Below, piece after piece: positions 48,866 to 61,550 of a stretch of 64,000 bases of DNA. The notes under the pieces were generated by a model that saw only the letters and a program-made list of their open reading frames with translations, did not search any database and had not been told where the DNA came from. Both the position numbers and the translations under genes were made by a program. Position 1 is the first letter of the stretch. Each line of letters opens with the position of its first letter. Origin of the DNA: Rhynochetos jubatus. Its lineage: Eukaryota > Chordata > Aves > Eurypygiformes > Rhynochetidae. The stretch is from assembly GCA_027574665.1 (NCBI GenBank), contig CM050650.1, forward strand, positions 103,389,086 through 103,453,085, in the 5' to 3' direction.

Positions 48866-49456
48866 GCTGTATCAGAAGTGTGGCCAGCAGGTCGAGGGAC
48901 GGGATTCTCCCCCTCTACTCTGCTCTCGTGAGACCCCACCTGGAGTGCTGTGTCCAGCTGTGGAGCCCTCAGCATAAGAAGGATATCGACCAGTTGAAGT
49001 GAGTCCAGAGCAGGGCCATGAAGATGCTCAGAGGGCTGGAGCACCTCTGCTGTGGGGACAGGCTGAGAGAGTTGGGCTTGCTCAGCCTGGAGAAGAGAAG
49101 GCTCCAGGGACACCTTATTGCAGCTTTCCAGTACCTGAAGGGGCTACAAGGAAGCTGGGGGGGCTTTATACAAGGGTCTGTAGGGACAGGACAAGGGGGA
49201 ACAGATTTAAATTGCAAGGGGAAGATTTAGATTAGATATCAGGAAGAAATTCTTCATGGAGAGGGTGGTGAGGCACTGGAACAGGTTGCCCAGAGAAGCT
49301 GTGGATGCCCCATCCCTGGAAGTGTTCAAGGCCAGGCTGGATGAGGCTTTGAGCAACCTGGTCTAGTGGAGGGTGTCCCTGCCCATGGCAGGGGGGTTGG
49401 AACTAGATGATCTTTTAGGTCCCTTCCAGCCCAAACCGTTCTATGATTCTATGAAA
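48866..49456 (+). repeat. CR1 LINE 3' portion, about 590 bp, plus strand
   Basis: It starts in the ORF2 3' end (GTGTGGCCAGCAGGTCGAGG, CCCACCTGGAGTGCTGTGTC), passes the normal AGTGAGTCCAGAGCAGGGCC joint into GAAGATGCTCAGAGGGCTGG, and ends ATGATTCTATGA. It serves as the in-window reference for the ordinary CR1 sequence upstream of GAAGATGCTC, showing that the 113-bp head at 26192 and 37060 is abnormal. Confidence 0.95.
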
Positions 49457-52400
49457 ATAATATTTTCAGCTGCATCAGGTTTAATTTTACAACAATTTTA
49501 TTTAGACAATATTTTTTTTTTAGTTTTATATAAAAATGTTACATGAACTGTATCAAAAGTCTTAGTGAAGTGAAGATCTATCACAGCCTACTGTTTTACC
49601 TAACCCATTAGGCCATTCATCCTGTCAAAGAAGAAAATTAAATCGGCTGACATAGGATGTTGGCAAATCAGTGTTGCCTAGTTTTTAACACCGTATTATC
49701 CTCTAGCCACTTATAAATGGATTGTTTAAAAATTCACAGCAGAATCTGTCCAGGGATTATGTTAGGGCTGCAATAGGTTATGTAAGGCACTTGTCTGCAT
49801 TTCAAAATTTTCACACTTCAACTGTGCTGCTACGGTTAAAGCAATAACAGCCTTCCACAAACCCATTGCCAGTGTTAGTGCAGTTCAGCTGGAATAAATA
49901 TGCTAATTCCAGAACGTGTACTCTGCACCTGATTATTTGGCTCAGCAATTGAAATAAAATATGCCACATCTCTGCTCCGGCTTTACTGACCTTACTAATT
50001 CATCAGCAGTGACTGTCCCCATTTGTACGGGTATGCCTGTAATACTAAGGCTGACATACAACCATCTGTAATGCCATTGTACACAAAACAGCTTGCTTGT
50101 TAGTCCTGAGATCCTTTCCAGATCGCAGGAAGGATCACCCTATTTTAGGGAACTCATAAAGGCTAAGACAAGCTAAATGGTTATTGGAATTTCAGCTGGC
50201 AGTGATCAAGGCCTTTCTTAGTTGTAAAATGTCAGTAGTGAACAGCTGTGAGTGATGCTCTAGGTCATAACATGTACTGTTAGGAGACAGGCAAAAAGAA
50301 ACACTAAGCTGCTCTAATGACCTCTCTCTCAAAACTTCGTTTTTTATTAGAACTGCTGACATATAGCTGGAAAATTTTCAGCCTTCCACAACAGGTATTA
50401 AAGATGAAAATTCCCTTATACAAATAATGAGCCAGCAGAGTATTGAATCTTTAATTTTCTTGGTCTTTCTGCCAAGACCTTTCACAGCTTCTTCGTATAC
50501 CACCTGTCCACGGTGTACCTAGCATCATTCATTAATTACGGAGATGTCAGCTTCCACCTCCAGTTGACTCATGATGCCAAAATTCATCATCTCTGTGTTA
50601 AATTTTCAAACCAACATCTTTTTTGGACTCTCTCCCTTCTTGGGAAGAAATACCTGAGGGTATCTTCCAGCCCACTTGATTATCCTCTCTTTTTCTGATG
50701 GCTGTGAAACAATTGACAGCTGACAGGCTGCTGGGACGCTGCAACCACCGCTCTTCATTTTAATTAATAGCACTTCACCTTCTCCCTCGGTTTCCCTCCT
50801 GCATCTGCCTATCTAATGGTTGGGTTGTAAACTCTTTGCGTCAAGGGAGATCTTGTCCTTTTGTAAATGTACAATGTTTTGTGCATAGCTAGGGCTCCTA
50901 AGAGTTGTGATAGTATATATAATAAATGAGCGATAAAAATCCAATGATTCAAGCAACCAAGCACTTCTCTATGCCAAATAAATTCATATTATTTGTTATA
51001 GTACTTCTAGTACCTTCTTTGTTTAGACTCAGAGACTCCACACATCTTTGTCTCATGCCTACCGTGGCTTCTGCCTTACCAAGAAGTATGGCCAATGCAA
51101 AGTATTGATCAAATTTTCTGCTGAGATGCTAAAGTCATTCCCAGAAGGAGACTTGTCTGCCTGGGAAAGAGCTGAAAAACATAAAGTGGGCTAAAAGTTC
51201 TTTTTTGCTACTCTCTTGCAGACAGCACAAGAGCACTCACAGAGGTGCTACAGGATTCACCTTTCCAAAACAAATTTTTTCAGTTTTTTCTGCCCGATAA
51301 CGACTGCTTACAAATAATTTAATTTTGGATGTTTTACATGCAAAAGAGGCTATTATTCTTTCTGGTGATGACACACAATGGTCTGATTCAAAATCAGTGC
51401 ATCCTGTTCTATACCTATAGTATTTATGACTATAAATCAAAGCACATTGCAAGCATTGCACAGCTGATTCCATTATTGTCAAATTCCTTCAGGTTTTAAA
51501 TGTGCTTTCCTTTGAGTTCAGATAAAACCCTATCAAAATTATTTTCCTGACACTCAAAAAGGTACATGTCTAAAGTAATAATTTAGTGTGGTCTACAAAT
51601 TGTCTGTGCAGAAATGGTATATTATAACTGATGTGAAATTTAGAATGTAATAAAGAGTGTACTCCGTTTTTGTCAAAAAATTTAATTGCAGAATTATTTA
51701 CAGGAGATGAACATAAACAATACATAAACCAATTGAAAGAGGCAGCTTCATAAAAGAGCCATGGGGCAAAATAGTGAAGCACATTTTCTTACAATCAGCT
51801 GGAGGTGAGTAGAGAACCATGGAAAAAGAATAACTCAATAATAAAACAATTCTCAAATATGTCTTCAAAGTAACAAATAACATTCTGGTAAAGAAGATAC
51901 TACTGAGAAGCGAGAAATTATTGTAGCAATGAAACAACATACTGTACATTCAATTTAGGTATCCTGCATGCTACTAAATAGAATTTATCAAAAGAACCAT
52001 AAAAGCATGAGAAAGAGAATTACATAAAATAGTTTAATTCTAGTGAAGTGTAGCTTTATACAGATGGTGAATATTTGGCACTCAGTTCATCCTCATTGTT
52101 GATATGATTTCTATGTATATATATATTTATATATATTTATATATACTTTTAATGATAACTAAACAGCTAGTTTCCTGTTTCTAACATTCCTTGAAATTCT
52201 ATAGGAGGCATTTAATTTAGTCCGTAGGCCACACTTGATTATTTTGGCATGTCACATGGTAAATGAAAGTATGAATTTTGTCTCTGTACAGAAAATCCTG
52301 CACAGTCATAGTGGCTTTTCTTCAGGAAAGAACAGTTCTAGAGCAGTATAAGTCAGGCTACTCAAAAGGGAAATTTTCTTGATCCAGGAAATTAAGATAC

Positions 52401-53599
52401 AAATTGAACTAAAGAATACATACATGCTGAGCCCTTTTAAAATGAGATGGCCATACTATTAACCCTCCAAAGGGTAAATCAAAGCATGGATATGAGCATG
52501 TGGATTCCACGGGTAATTATAAACAAAGCTAGTGTTTCTTTGTGAAGACTATTGTCAGAGACTTGAACCTACTACCAAGCCCTCTTCTGGATTGTAACTT
52601 TCCTGAAAGGAATTAGAAAGTAATAAAACACTCGCTATCTTGAACTTGTGTCCTTCCTACCTCAGCAGGACTTGCTGAGTCAGGTATTGATCTGAATTAT
52701 ACTGATCCAAATCTAACATTTCTTTCTGATTTCAGTTTCTTAGCATTGATTCTAATACAGCTGAGAGTAGAATTTAGCCCGAAGCGCTGCAATAATTCAT
52801 CTCTCAAATAAGAAACTTGTATGACAGTTCAGCTTTAGGAATGGGAAATATTGTGTTAAAGGAAAGAAGAGTAAGGGAAGGAGAAGAAAAGTCCTCACCT
52901 GTGGCTGTATTGGCAAATTATGACCTTACCTTCAATTAAACCTCACCCTCATTTAGGCTTAGGTGAAACTATTCATGGTTTTGTACCAGAGAAGTAAAAA
53001 ATCCTGTCCAACAAAACCAATTTAGAAAAATAACAATCTGGCCTTAATAAAATAGACAATTAAACTGCCAGCTGATGAAAACTGTTCTGTGTTTGCTCAG
53101 TTAAGGAGCAAGCCGTGTAGACATCGCGATTTACATTATCTACGACCTGACTTCAGAAGCCCAGTTCTGTTGCAGCAATGAAGGGTAATGGGAGAAACAG
53201 CCCCGTGAGGGAAGGTGGGACTGTGAACATGCAGTGTCCTTCCGTGATCATCACTTACGAAATGCCATACGCATTTCATGAGAAGGGATCTGGAATAGGG
53301 TTTTTAGATATAACGAGTGCCATGGCCTCTTGCAGCTATTAGAATTTTATTTCGTTAAGAGGAGCTGAATCAGCCTAAATATGCTGGCCAAATTCTCTTT
53401 TGGGCAAGTTTCCATTTCAATTTCGGTTTTATACTTGCTGTCCTGAACAGCCTATTATGCAGTTAAACAGCTGCAGCATTACACCATAGAGGTAGCTGCA
53501 TTTCAGAGATAAATTAAGCAATTTCTGTATATACAGAAGGCTTAATTGCTGCCAGAAGCCTGTGTATGCATATGAGTATGCCATAAAACAGCTGTTCCC
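49457..53599. other. Gene-less AT-rich spacer
   Basis: About 4 kb of AT-rich unique sequence with a TA-rich block at 52111-52147. No repeat family or gene was recognised. Confidence 0.45.
52111..52147. repeat. TA-rich simple repeat
   Basis: Alternating TATATA with two TTTATATATA units; low complexity. Confidence 0.9.
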
Positions 53600-55290
53600 A
53601 AAAGATGGTCGCTGGCGGTGAACACGGTGAATGGTTGCAGACGGGCCGTGGGGCTGCACCAGGTGGTGAACTGCCACGGCTGCCAGTGCTGAGGCTGAGC
53701 TGCAAGGATGTGGCATGGTCTACAGGAACCGAATGCGTGTCAACTCCGGTTCCTGGGTCCAACTGTCTGGGACCATGACACGAAAAATTGTTATATATAT
53801 ATGTATGTATGTACGTATGTATGTATGTATATATCCTCTGTTATCTGCAGTATGAAATGGCTGCGTGTAGGCTGTCGATCCTGCCAATGCAGTGGTGTCC
53901 CCGTTGCTCTGCCACACACAGAACCCTTGGGGTTAGAGCCGAGTCTCGGTGAAGAGCAGCTGCCCAAACCGAAGCATAATCCTTACACCTAAATCCTGTG
54001 CCACACGTTATGCCTCGCGTTAGCTTGGCCGGAGGGCAGACCAGGGAGAGAACAGGGCACTTGGCAGTTAGACCACTGGGGAAGGCTGCTTGTGCAGCAC
54101 GTGCCCCGGATGGATCTCTCCCGCTAAGAACGCTGCGGGGGAACGCAGTTGTGAAGGAGAGACTTGCCGAGATCCCGGACCAAGAGGGCTCAGCTGCAGC
54201 TGCCATCGGCTCCCGTGCCTGGCACTGACCAGGGCTCTCCTGCGGTGCTGTCCCAGGGGAGGTCCTCCACCGCAGGGACCCTCAACGCCATTGTTAGGAA
54301 TGGAAAAAGCAGAGATTGTTCTGGAAACTTGATGCTCTACACCCTGGAGGGACAACACGAGCGTCGCCCTCGCTTCTGCTTTGCTCAGCTCTTCCTCTTG
54401 GTTCAGCGAGTCTTCGCTTCTCCCTCGGCACAGGCTCGACCGTAAAGGCCCTGCTGGGCGCTGGGAGGGTGGTGTGGAAGGAAACTGCCCTGCAGCGTGG
54501 GGACACAGGGGCACGCACCAGGCCATGGGCAGGGTAACCTGCCCCAGCTGCAGCCCAGCCTGGAGTTTGTGTGTCGGCTAATAAAGTGCTTGGAGATCCT
54601 TCTGGATGAAAGGCACTGTATAAATGTGTCAACCGTCATACACCAGGAAGCACCTCTCTAGACACTCAGGGGTTTGCTGATATTCTTCACCTCAAACGCA
54701 GTTTTCGGCTGGTATCGCTACATCCTAAGACGCCCTGGGAACAGTAACGGGAGTAACACTGCTTCGTGGTTCGTTTAAAGTCTCCGTCTAATACTGAGGC
54801 TCCTGCTACACAGGATTTCAGCACACACAGCTTGACACCTGGAGCTGCCGGACCGACTTCAGACCTCAAATTAACACGTGCAAACAGTGCCCGACGAGTC
54901 AACCTCCGGTGCGGCCCCTGCCACCGACGCCAGCGCTGGAACGCCGAGGAGGACATCCAACCCACCGAGCGGGCAGGGACAGCTCAAGGCTGCGACGGGG
55001 GTGATGTGGAGACACGCCGCCCTGGGTGCATGGGACACAGGGTGGACCTGCCCGAGGAGGACCTGGTGCGGAGCGGCGGCCCTGCCGAAGGGTACCATGG
55101 GGCTGGCAGCCTCTCCAGGGCACGGCTCCAGCGGGGTTGAGGAGACCACCAGTCATGTACGGCACCTCCTCACGCAGCAGTTAGTTACTTCTTTTCCTTG
55201 CAAAACCACTCCATGGCCGAACATTCCCTCACTTTACACTAGATGCAGTGCTGAAGAAGGTGAAAGTAGAGAACTAATTTACTGATACAG
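53600..55290. other. GC- and CpG-enriched block without recognised gene
   Basis: The block stands out from AT-rich flanks by its GC content and frequent CpG. It carries overlapping ORFs on both strands (up to 152 codons), the pattern of GC-rich non-coding DNA. A segment at about 54579-54634 (AATAAAGTGCTTGGAGATCC...GGATGAAAGGCACTGTATAAATG) resembles the tail of an ancient vertebrate interspersed element. It could be a CpG island for a non-coding transcript near the DLGAP2 3' end; I found no clear splice pair. Confidence 0.4.
53793..53834. repeat. TATG/TGTA microsatellite
   Basis: ATATATATATGTATGTATGT then ACGTATGTATGTATGTATAT: an interrupted tetranucleotide repeat with one C substitution. Confidence 0.95.
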
Positions 55291-58200
55291 CAGGACATGG
55301 GCTTAGGTGAAAACAAGTGATTTCCACTATATGAAATGTATTTCATATATATACGAAATCCACACACCTTCCTATGCACGCTTTAATTCCTTCCTGACTG
55401 ATGTGAAATCTAACAAGGTTTAAGCATGAATTAAAATGCCATTTTTTTGGTATTAAACTGTACAACATTATTAATCTTCACACGCTGCCAAAGGTCATTC
55501 TAATCAGGTCAACATGAAATAGTAAAACACTTCATAATGTACTTCACCAATTTACAAAGAATTTCAAATCTAAAAAAATATGCAAAGCAAAAACAAGTGC
55601 GGTGAATATCAACAATTTTACCAGTCAGGACTTTTTCTTTATTTAAATGTTCAGAATTCTGTTTATTATACTTGTGTTTTACAGGCAATGAAGAAATGTT
55701 CTATAATTTTCATCATCTGTTAAAATAAATATGAATCCAATTAGCATTCAGGTAAACACTAGACTATTTTGCTATATCCAGCTGTTCTATGTGGGTCTAC
55801 ACCATGACGTCCCTAAGTAGAAAGTATTCCACTTTCTACCTTTATGTTTATTTATGTTCCTCCTACGGTTTTGTAACTGAATTTTATCTTTACGATGTGG
55901 GGTCAGATTACAACTGATTTGTTTATATGTTTATTAAGATACCACATGCTGTGTTTCTCGTGTCAGGGACTGAAGTAATTTGACTTTGATATATTTGCAA
56001 CACAAGTATGATAAGCATAATGTTATGTTTGTAAACTAAGCAGATGTACAATATGTAAATAGAAATGGCTTATTTGCCTTTAATGATAGAATGTTACCTG
56101 TACAAAAATTTAATATATTGCACTTTGAAATCTAACATGCACAGATAACATATTATCAGATTTTTCAGTAGGCATGTAGTTTACTTTTGACTTTTTTTTT
56201 TGGAACAAAGGTGAAACGAACAGAAATCATAGATATCCAAAGCTGGTATTGAACATTTTCTCATAATGGCATGGGAAATGTAAAACGCAGGGTCAGTGTC
56301 ATTCACTCAGGACTCCTTTTGCCTGAGAAGTTCCAATCAAATTTTAACGTATCAAAATATGATTCTAAAATTAAAGGTGTGCACAGGCTGTCCGAAGTCA
56401 GCATTATTAGGTCAGCTGGGATCTAAACTTGTCTGTAATCTCTTGTTTTTACAACTTGTCTTTATAAAGTCTGATTAATGGCAGGATCAAATACAACTTG
56501 TCTTAACCGCTTGACCTGTTGCTGCAGGTGCAGGTTTTCAAGTGTCTAAGTCAAGTGTGGCTTCTGCTTGAAGTGTACAGGAAAATTAGATAAAATGTGT
56601 CAGCTGCCATAGATGTTTATACATGTATAGGAGTGTGTGTGTCTATTTCTAATCTGTTAAATCGAGGAAAGACACTGGTTTTAGTTTTGTGTGGGTATTT
56701 CTAATTAGCAGCTCCACTTTAAATAAGATAGATAGCAGGTACACTGGTATTTAAAGTAGTACAACAAATATGGGAAGTAGCATCAATATTGTACACTACC
56801 TAGGATTCAGCTCTTTCCGTAACAGAAAACGCCTTGAAAACACAACGAATGGGAAATATAATGTTTTCATCTATAGAAGAATATTTCAGGGATTTTTTTT
56901 TTTTTTTTTTTGCATTTTTGAAGGATATACATTCGTCTTGGTTTTTGCTTCCAAATATAGTTTAAGGCTATTTGGCAAAGTATATACCAGATATCACGCT
57001 CAATTTACAGGGTTTTCTCCTCACAGAAACTTCTTAAAACTTCACCTCTAAAGATTCATATCTTGAAGCTAAACATGCTTTATCAGCTGTGCTCCAAAGA
57101 CAGAACTCATGCTTGATACTACACACTGTAGGAAAAAGAGAAGGAAAAAGAAAACCAAAAAAACCAAAACCAAACCAAAACAGATTTGAAGCTATGTCAG
57201 GTCTGCATAACCTACGATACTTCATGTTTTCAGTCATCCATCAGGCTGCAGGGTGCGTGGGATTCGGATTTAAAGTGCTCATCAGGTGAAGAACCAAAGT
57301 GCTCGAGTATAATTAAATAGCTGTTCTGCCTATGGCTAAATACATTGCATTTGTTAAAGCAGGTAAACAGGGGATGTGGCAGTTGGGGCTGTCTGTCTCA
57401 CCGGGTTCAGACTCTTTTGACCGAAAGTAGTGTTCAGCAGGATTCAAACCTTGGGATCGGGGACTCATCTTATTGCGTCTTCACCTGAAGACTTCTAAGT
57501 GCTGGGTCGCTCGGTTGGCTCTGGAAGGTAGGTGAAGTGGAATAATTCTATCTTAATTTGCTTTAAATTAAAGCCTCTTGACTGTGGTAGTCACCCCTTC
57601 TCTCTTCTGAAAATGCGAGGCTTGATAATATATCATTTTCCTTATATTCCATGGATGGAAATCACTTATCTCTTGAGTCATTTTTTTTTTTTGTTTTTTT
57701 AATGTCTGAAGCAAGCAAGAAGCCTATTCTTGCCGTAAATGATAGTGCATAGAAAAATAGTTCTAAATAAAAATACAACTGTAAACCACAGTTCACCTTT
57801 ACCTTAACATAACCATTTAAACTTAGATATACTTACCACTCACATTCATATTTCTTAAACTGTTTACAACATCACAACTGGCATTTTAAACAAGCAAGAT
57901 TTTTTTTTTTTTTTTCTCAAGGATACCCTGGAAACTCAATTGATATAACATTTTGAGAGTTTGAAATATTACATGTAGCACAGCTCTTGAAATGAAAGAG
58001 AGAAGGTTTGTAAAATAAACGTTAACACTTAAAAGAACTGTTAAAAATGCAATGAGTGTTCCAAAGGAGCGAGTATAACTTTTTCTTTACACATCTTGCT
58101 ACAGAAGATCTAACTTTTTAAGGCTTCCGTTTTCCTTTCACCCATCACTCAAGTCCTCTTGCATTATAATTTTGCTTAGGTTTCAGAGTGTCGTTATACT

Positions 58201-58884
58201 GCTAACAGCAAACGTTTCTCAGTGGTCATTCCCACCACCACCAGACTTGTATGCTTCTTGGTTTCTGATGAACTTTGGAGTTTTAGTGGCTGGATATCCC
58301 TGTTCATCTCCAGAAACTTGACATGCCTAATGTTATTTTGCAGTAACAAAGATGAGAAGAGTGGCAGAGCACATGGATAAATATGTTAGCTGGGTTCTAG
58401 GAAAAGAAACTGGAGGTCAGAGAGATAAATGGGTTCTTTCTTTCCTGCTCTTTACATTTGTAGCACCTTCTACTTGGATTAGCTAATGCCTCTAGTGAAT
58501 GGTGAGATGCACCCATTTATAGTTTGTTATTCTTATCCCTAATTATCACACATTTTATAAAAATATAAATAACAAAAAAGTAAGCTGGGTTCCATCTCAA
58601 GAGGTGTTTCTTGTTGTCCTCTGAGAACATATTGGATAAGTCAGGTCTCGACAAGCCCTATCCATTGTAGCTGATTGTAAGTCAGACAATAAATACAAAA
58701 GAAGTCGTTCTTGCGGTGAGCTCAGCAAATTCTGAGGAAATCAAAAGCATTCCACTGTGCTTATGGCACAAAGAACACAACAGCAAGGGCATATTTAGTG
58801 GAGAGAATGAGACAAAAATTACCAGGTAAGTGACAAACTGTACAAGCATTTTGTTTAAAAAAGGAACTCTGCAGCATTCTGTCT
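55250..58884 (-). other. DLGAP2: Probable DLGAP2 3' UTR (extent uncertain)
   Basis: Directly downstream of the DLGAP2 stop on the minus strand are about 3.6 kb of AT-rich, repeat-free sequence with T runs on the plus strand (for example 56890-56911 and 57900-57916). Minus-strand AATAAA signals are at 55847-55852, 55662-55667 and 55638-55643, among others. Mammalian DLGAP2 has a long 3' UTR, so an end near 55.6 kb is plausible. The boundary is inferred. Confidence 0.4.
55328..55349. repeat. 10-bp-arm palindrome
   Basis: TATATGAAAT, a two-base spacer GT, then ATTTCATATA: arms are perfectly complementary. In an RNA read from either strand it could form a short hairpin. It lies near the likely end of the DLGAP2 3' UTR. 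Confidence 0.85.
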
Positions 58885-59103
58885 TTAAAGCCGGGTTTGA
58901 GCCTCTGGGATATATATCTCGATGCTGTCTGCACGCTCTGTGGCTGAATTCTGCCGGAAAGAGGCTGCTCTCTTAGCAGCCATTAGCCGTCTTCTAGCTT
59001 CTTGCCGCTGTCTGTCGGGTAGGTCCAGAGATTTTTCTCTTGTGATAGGGAATTTTCCTTTTGGGGGCTTCTTTGGTACAGGAGGAGGAACTTTTCTTTC
59101 TTC
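58885..59103 (-). CDS. DLGAP2: DLGAP2 last coding exon (C-terminal 72 residues)
   Basis: DLGAP (SAPAP/GKAP) proteins are postsynaptic-density scaffolds linking PSD-95 family guanylate-kinase domains to SHANK. The exon starts after the acceptor TATTGCAG (AG at 59105-59104) in phase 0 with EERKVPPPVPKKPP, a proline-rich basic stretch. It continues through the family signature RQRQEARRRLMAAKRAASFRQNSATE and ends with the PDZ-ligand C-terminus EAQTRL before TAA (58887-58885), which in this family binds the SHANK PDZ domain. The choice of DLGAP2 over paralogues rests on adjacency to CLN8, as in other vertebrates. Confidence 0.95.
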   Translation of the reverse strand, partial: EERKVPPPVPKKPPKGKFPITREKSLDLPDRQRQEARRRLMAAKRAASFRQNSATERADSIEIYIPEAQTRL

Positions 59104-59894
59104 CTGCAATAGGGTGTTAAAACCGAGGGTGAACTGCGTGCAGAAGGTACCGTCAGCAGAGCATGCAAATCGAAGACATGAAATGCAAAATACTGGTTAC
59201 GTACATCAAGCATGCTTAATTAGTGCTCTCCAATCAGCTGACTAATGGATTACATGAATAGCTATCCACACTAGGGACACTGACAGAACCCTGTTTCAGC
59301 AACCATTACAAATTCTGCAGTCCTGTGCCTTAAAAAAGACTACGCCTCCTTCTGCTGTCCTTGCAGGTATCCTGCACATGCAATCTGCGTACCTCACTTT
59401 CACATGGATTCGTTTAATTTTAGCTGGCACATTATTACATTCATTATAAACAGAAACACACACTGGCTCTCCAATAAGAATTCAGCGCATCTGTGTGGTC
59501 TGATCAAGTGAAAAGGCTGTCTAAGATTAGCAGGACAGGATTTTTAATTAAATTAATCGCACTGAGTTTAGCCTCAGCTGGATATGAGATAGCAGCTGTG
59601 TCTACACGTCTATTAGTTTAGTCTCCTCCATGAATTGCTAAATGGAAACATGCAAGCCCCAACCAGAGGGAGAACATAGGGCTAATTGTTCTGCTTGCCA
59701 GCCTGGACCATTTTAAAGAAAATCATATTGAAGAATTACCAAATCATAACGCGAGAGTCAGTAGATTTTGGTACCAAAGTAGTTGTAAATTGCTCTGCAG
59801 GTTTTAAATCAAGAATTGTTTTGAAGTAGGAAATTGATATTTTACTCCATTTAGAGACTGAAATGTCATTTAAGGGCCTTAAGAAAAGTAATGT

Positions 59895-59965
59895 AGAATC
59901 ATGGAATCGTACCATAGGTTGGAAGGGACCTCTGGAGGTGATCTCATACAACCCCCCTTCAAAGC
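59895..59965 (-). repeat. CR1 tail fragment in the DLGAP2 intron
   Basis: GAATCATGGAATCGTACCAT, AGGTTGGAAGGGACCTCTGG and ACAACCCCCCT form a short reverse-complement CR1 tail, between the two DLGAP2 exons. Confidence 0.9.
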
Positions 59966-61397
59966 CCACTTGAAATTAGATGCAACTTTGAAGTTAAAGC
60001 AGGTTTTTCAACATCATTTTAATAACGGACTGAATAGCCCCCAAGTCAGAAACTCCACAACTTCATTTGTATAGTATGGTTACTATGATCGATCTTTCAC
60101 TTCTTAAAGTAATAGTCCAGAGTATGGGCTGTTCCTTATGGAGAACACAGTTAATTTGATGCACAGCAGGATTCAAATAATACACAAATGGAACTGATGC
60201 ACCTATAGTTTACAAACTCTTCATTGTTCGGTTTGGGGTTTTTTTTGTAGTTAACTAATTCTGAGTCTACTACCACAATGCAGTAGCCAAGACTAAATAA
60301 CTGAAGTTATTTAAGAATAATTCTACATTCTCAACTCAATAGGAACAGTGCAGCAGCCTAAGGTGCTATTCCCCCTGACAGCCAGCTCTTCCACTATTTT
60401 CTCTATTTCCTGTTTTCAGCCAGGAACATAAGGGCCCCATTCCTGTTGTATTTTTTTTTTTAATTATTTTTCATTCTTAGTTATTTCCCTCTTAGGAACA
60501 TCACTGTTGCTGTCACTATAATAATTTCTTACTTCCAGTTGTCACTAGTAAGCAAGAGTTGCAAACTCACCATCCACCAACCAGTTGGCTGAAAATTAAA
60601 ATCCAAGAGGAGCATGAAGAAATGAAAGAGTTGTCAAAATGCCTCCTAATTCCTCTCAAACCAAACAAGTATTCACCTGAGGCCAACAGTACTGACTCAA
60701 ACCAAATGCTGTCTTCATCTAACTGATACAATAATCAGGAAGGCTAGTGGGATAATCAAGATGCGGGACAGAGCTCTAGAAAGGGAAAGGCAGTTTCAGA
60801 ATTACATTGCTTTTGTGGGCAATTTGTAAGCATTGTGGCTGGGCTGTCTCCCAGGTGGTGGAGTTACAGGGCAGAGGTGTAAGCAGTTTGTTTGCCAGAA
60901 GTACTCTGTCCACCAAACTTTTGCAGGCCAACCTTTAGTTTGCCCTGCGCTGTTTTGCCACATGCTTTTATCTCGCTCCTGTTTATCAGTTGTGTCATGC
61001 AGGCAGGATTAAACACTGCAGTGCTCAGGTTTGAGCTGCCCCAAATGTAGCCGAGTGCTGAGTTTACCGTGACTGAATTCTCGGGCTATTATCCTCAGTT
61101 TGAATTATTCAGAACATAGTTCAGTTCTAGCCTTTAGCATCTCAATCCAAATAATTTGAACAAGTGTCATTGAGTGGACTAACAGCAAAATCCATTTTAT
61201 TTGTTGTACAAGTCAGCACACGATTGTTAAAATGAGGAAAACTCTCACATCTGATGACGGTTCCCATGTATAACTGGGCTATGCCGATTGATACTTTCTA
61301 GGGTTAGAAACCTATCGTGTCTCACTATTTTATTTAACACAAACCGATCGCAGGACTGTAAATGGGGAGTAAACGGTATTGTCCACGGTCTGCTTAC

Positions 61398-61550
61398 CTT
61401 CCTTTCAGGTGATTCTATTATTTTCCATTCATTGAGTTTCAACTGGTGCAGTTCATCAAACTTCATGCTGACATCTTCAATGGAGAGCTGCAATAAGTCC
61501 CAGAAACCTGCTAGGTCCTGGGAAGTTGGTCTCGGCATGGCACTCGGGTC
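61398..61550 (-). CDS. DLGAP2: DLGAP2 penultimate coding exon (51 residues)
   Basis: The exon is 153 bp and phase 0 at both ends: acceptor TGCATGACAG (AG at 61552-61551), donor GAAAGGAAG|GTAAGC (GT at 61397-61396). It encodes DPSAMPRPTSQDLAGFWDLL and continues with SIEDVSMKFDELHQLKLNEW, the conserved part of the GKAP homology domain near the C-terminus of SAPAP proteins. It joins in frame to the exon at 58885-59103 across a 2.3-kb intron. The remaining exons lie beyond the window, upstream on the minus strand. Confidence 0.95.

Noticed and set aside
53429-53992. ORFs of 82-95 codons around the TATG microsatellite
   Set aside because: The frame includes the microsatellite translated as Tyr/Val/Cys repeats; no coding support.
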